A DNA stretch of 5,132 nt. It comes from JAWOGN01 sp046496815 (GTDB taxonomy: Bacteria; Desulfobacterota; DSM-4660; Desulfatiglandales; Desulfatiglandaceae). The number at the start of each line of letters is the position of its first letter. Within the stretch, counting starts at the first letter, position 1. The translations under genes and the position numbers were made by a program. Positions 4,568 to 5,132 of this stretch are shown here, in pieces. The stretch covers positions 1 through 5,132 of the forward strand of contig JAWOGN010000076.1 in assembly GCA_046496815.1 (NCBI GenBank), given 5' to 3'. The notes beneath the pieces were generated by a model, which saw nothing but the letters and a program-made list of their open reading frames with translations, made no database searches and was not told the DNA's origin.

Positions 4568-5132
4568 ATGCAACAGAAGAAGACAACGGGAACGAATCAG
4601 GGTTTTACCTTGATCGAGCTTTTGGTGGCAATGGCGATCGGTTTGGTCGTAATGGCAGCGGTGTCTATGACCTTTCGCTCACAGCAGAAGTCTTACCTGC
4701 TTCAGGAGCAGGTGGCTGCCATGCAGCAAAACCTGAGAGCAGCCATGTTTTGTATGGAAAGGGAAATCAGGATGGCCGGGTACGACCCGACCTTTAACAC
4801 CAATGCGACCATCACAACCGCGAGCGCAAACAACCTGGAATTCAACCTGGATTTAAACGGTAATGGGGAGTTGAGTACCGGGGATCCCAATGAACAGATT
4901 CGGTTCAATTTGACAGCCAACAGAGAATTGGGAAGAGCGGCGTGGGGAGGCGGACTGGTGCCGATAGCGGAGAACATCGATGCCGTAAATTTTGTTTATC
5001 TCCGTGGGGACGGAACACAGCTCGACGATGACGGTGCCGGCAACGTGACCATAAACAGCCCAAACATCCGGGCGGTGGAGATCACCCTTGTGGCACGAAC
5101 CGGTAGGGGAGACAGAGGCTTCCAGAATAGCA
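4568..5132 (+). CDS. pilW: PilW-like minor pilin (second copy), 3' end outside the window
   Basis: The frame is open from ATG 4568 to the window edge (188 codons), so the gene is cut and not shown to be truncated in nature. The 12-residue leader (MQQKKTTGTNQG) is followed by FTLIELLVAMAIGLVVMAAV, with Gly -1, Phe +1 and Glu +5. The PilW signature comes next: FRSQQKSYLLQEQVAAMQQN and then LRAAMFCMEREIRMAGYDP, the run that marks the family. Residues 95-106 (DLNGNGELSTGD) form an EF-hand-like loop. Later come IRFNL, AENIDAVNFVYL and the strand IRAVEITLVART, as in full PilW proteins. The typical RRR-LTT-V-RN tail should lie just beyond the edge. PilW links PilX and PilY1 to the rest of the tip complex. 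Pairing with fimU 17 bases upstream suggests pilV, pilX and pilY1 homologues may follow. Confidence 0.9.
   Translation, partial: MQQKKTTGTNQGFTLIELLVAMAIGLVVMAAVSMTFRSQQKSYLLQEQVAAMQQNLRAAMFCMEREIRMAGYDPTFNTNATITTASANNLEFNLDLNGNGELSTGDPNEQIRFNLTANRELGRAAWGGGLVPIAENIDAVNFVYLRGDGTQLDDDGAGNVTINSPNIRAVEITLVARTGRGDRGFQNS

Noticed and set aside
3831..4586. 251-residue minus-strand frame opposite fimU
   Set aside because: The plus strand has a full prepilin signal, GspH motifs and a ribosome binding site. The opposite frame is a shadow rich in Arg, Ser and His.

Overview
This window is part of a type IV pilus minor-pilin locus, read almost entirely on the plus strand. The genes are the 3' end of a pilW-like gene (about 122-253), pilV (296-745), pilX (763-1230), a short pilY1 (1283-3499), a 460-base gap, a gspH/fimU/fimT-type minor pilin (3960-4550), and a second pilW-like gene (4568 to the window edge). 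All assignments come from reading translations. No database search was run.

The first group, pilW-pilV-pilX-pilY1, is tightly packed, with junctions of 42, 17 and 52 bases, and looks like one transcription unit. The second group, fimU-pilW, has strong ribosome binding sites. It is preceded by a long leader region with a good -24/-12 (sigma-54) promoter candidate at 3871-3886, so it is probably transcribed separately. Two pilW-like genes, one on each side of pilY1, imply two minor-pilin sets arranged in tandem. In known systems FimU, PilV, PilW and PilX form the priming complex at the pilus tip. PilY1 sits on that complex as a calcium-responsive adhesin. PilD-type prepilin peptidase cleaves the leader peptides after glycine.

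The first ~124 bases do not belong with the rest. They are very GC-rich and read well as a minus-strand protein fragment with almost only G or C at third codon positions. They abut the middle of the pilW-like frame. This is either a real rearrangement or a chimeric join in the assembly.

The gap at 3500-3959 holds no clear plus-strand gene. It contains a 51-codon minus-strand reading frame, an AT-rich stretch with a possible sigma-70 promoter and dyads, and the sigma-54 candidate. The organism is most likely a Gram-negative bacterium of moderate GC content. A pilW-V-X-Y1 plus fimU gene set with a sigma-54 signal, and the flavour of the proteins, would fit Desulfobacterota (former Deltaproteobacteria), but that is inference.
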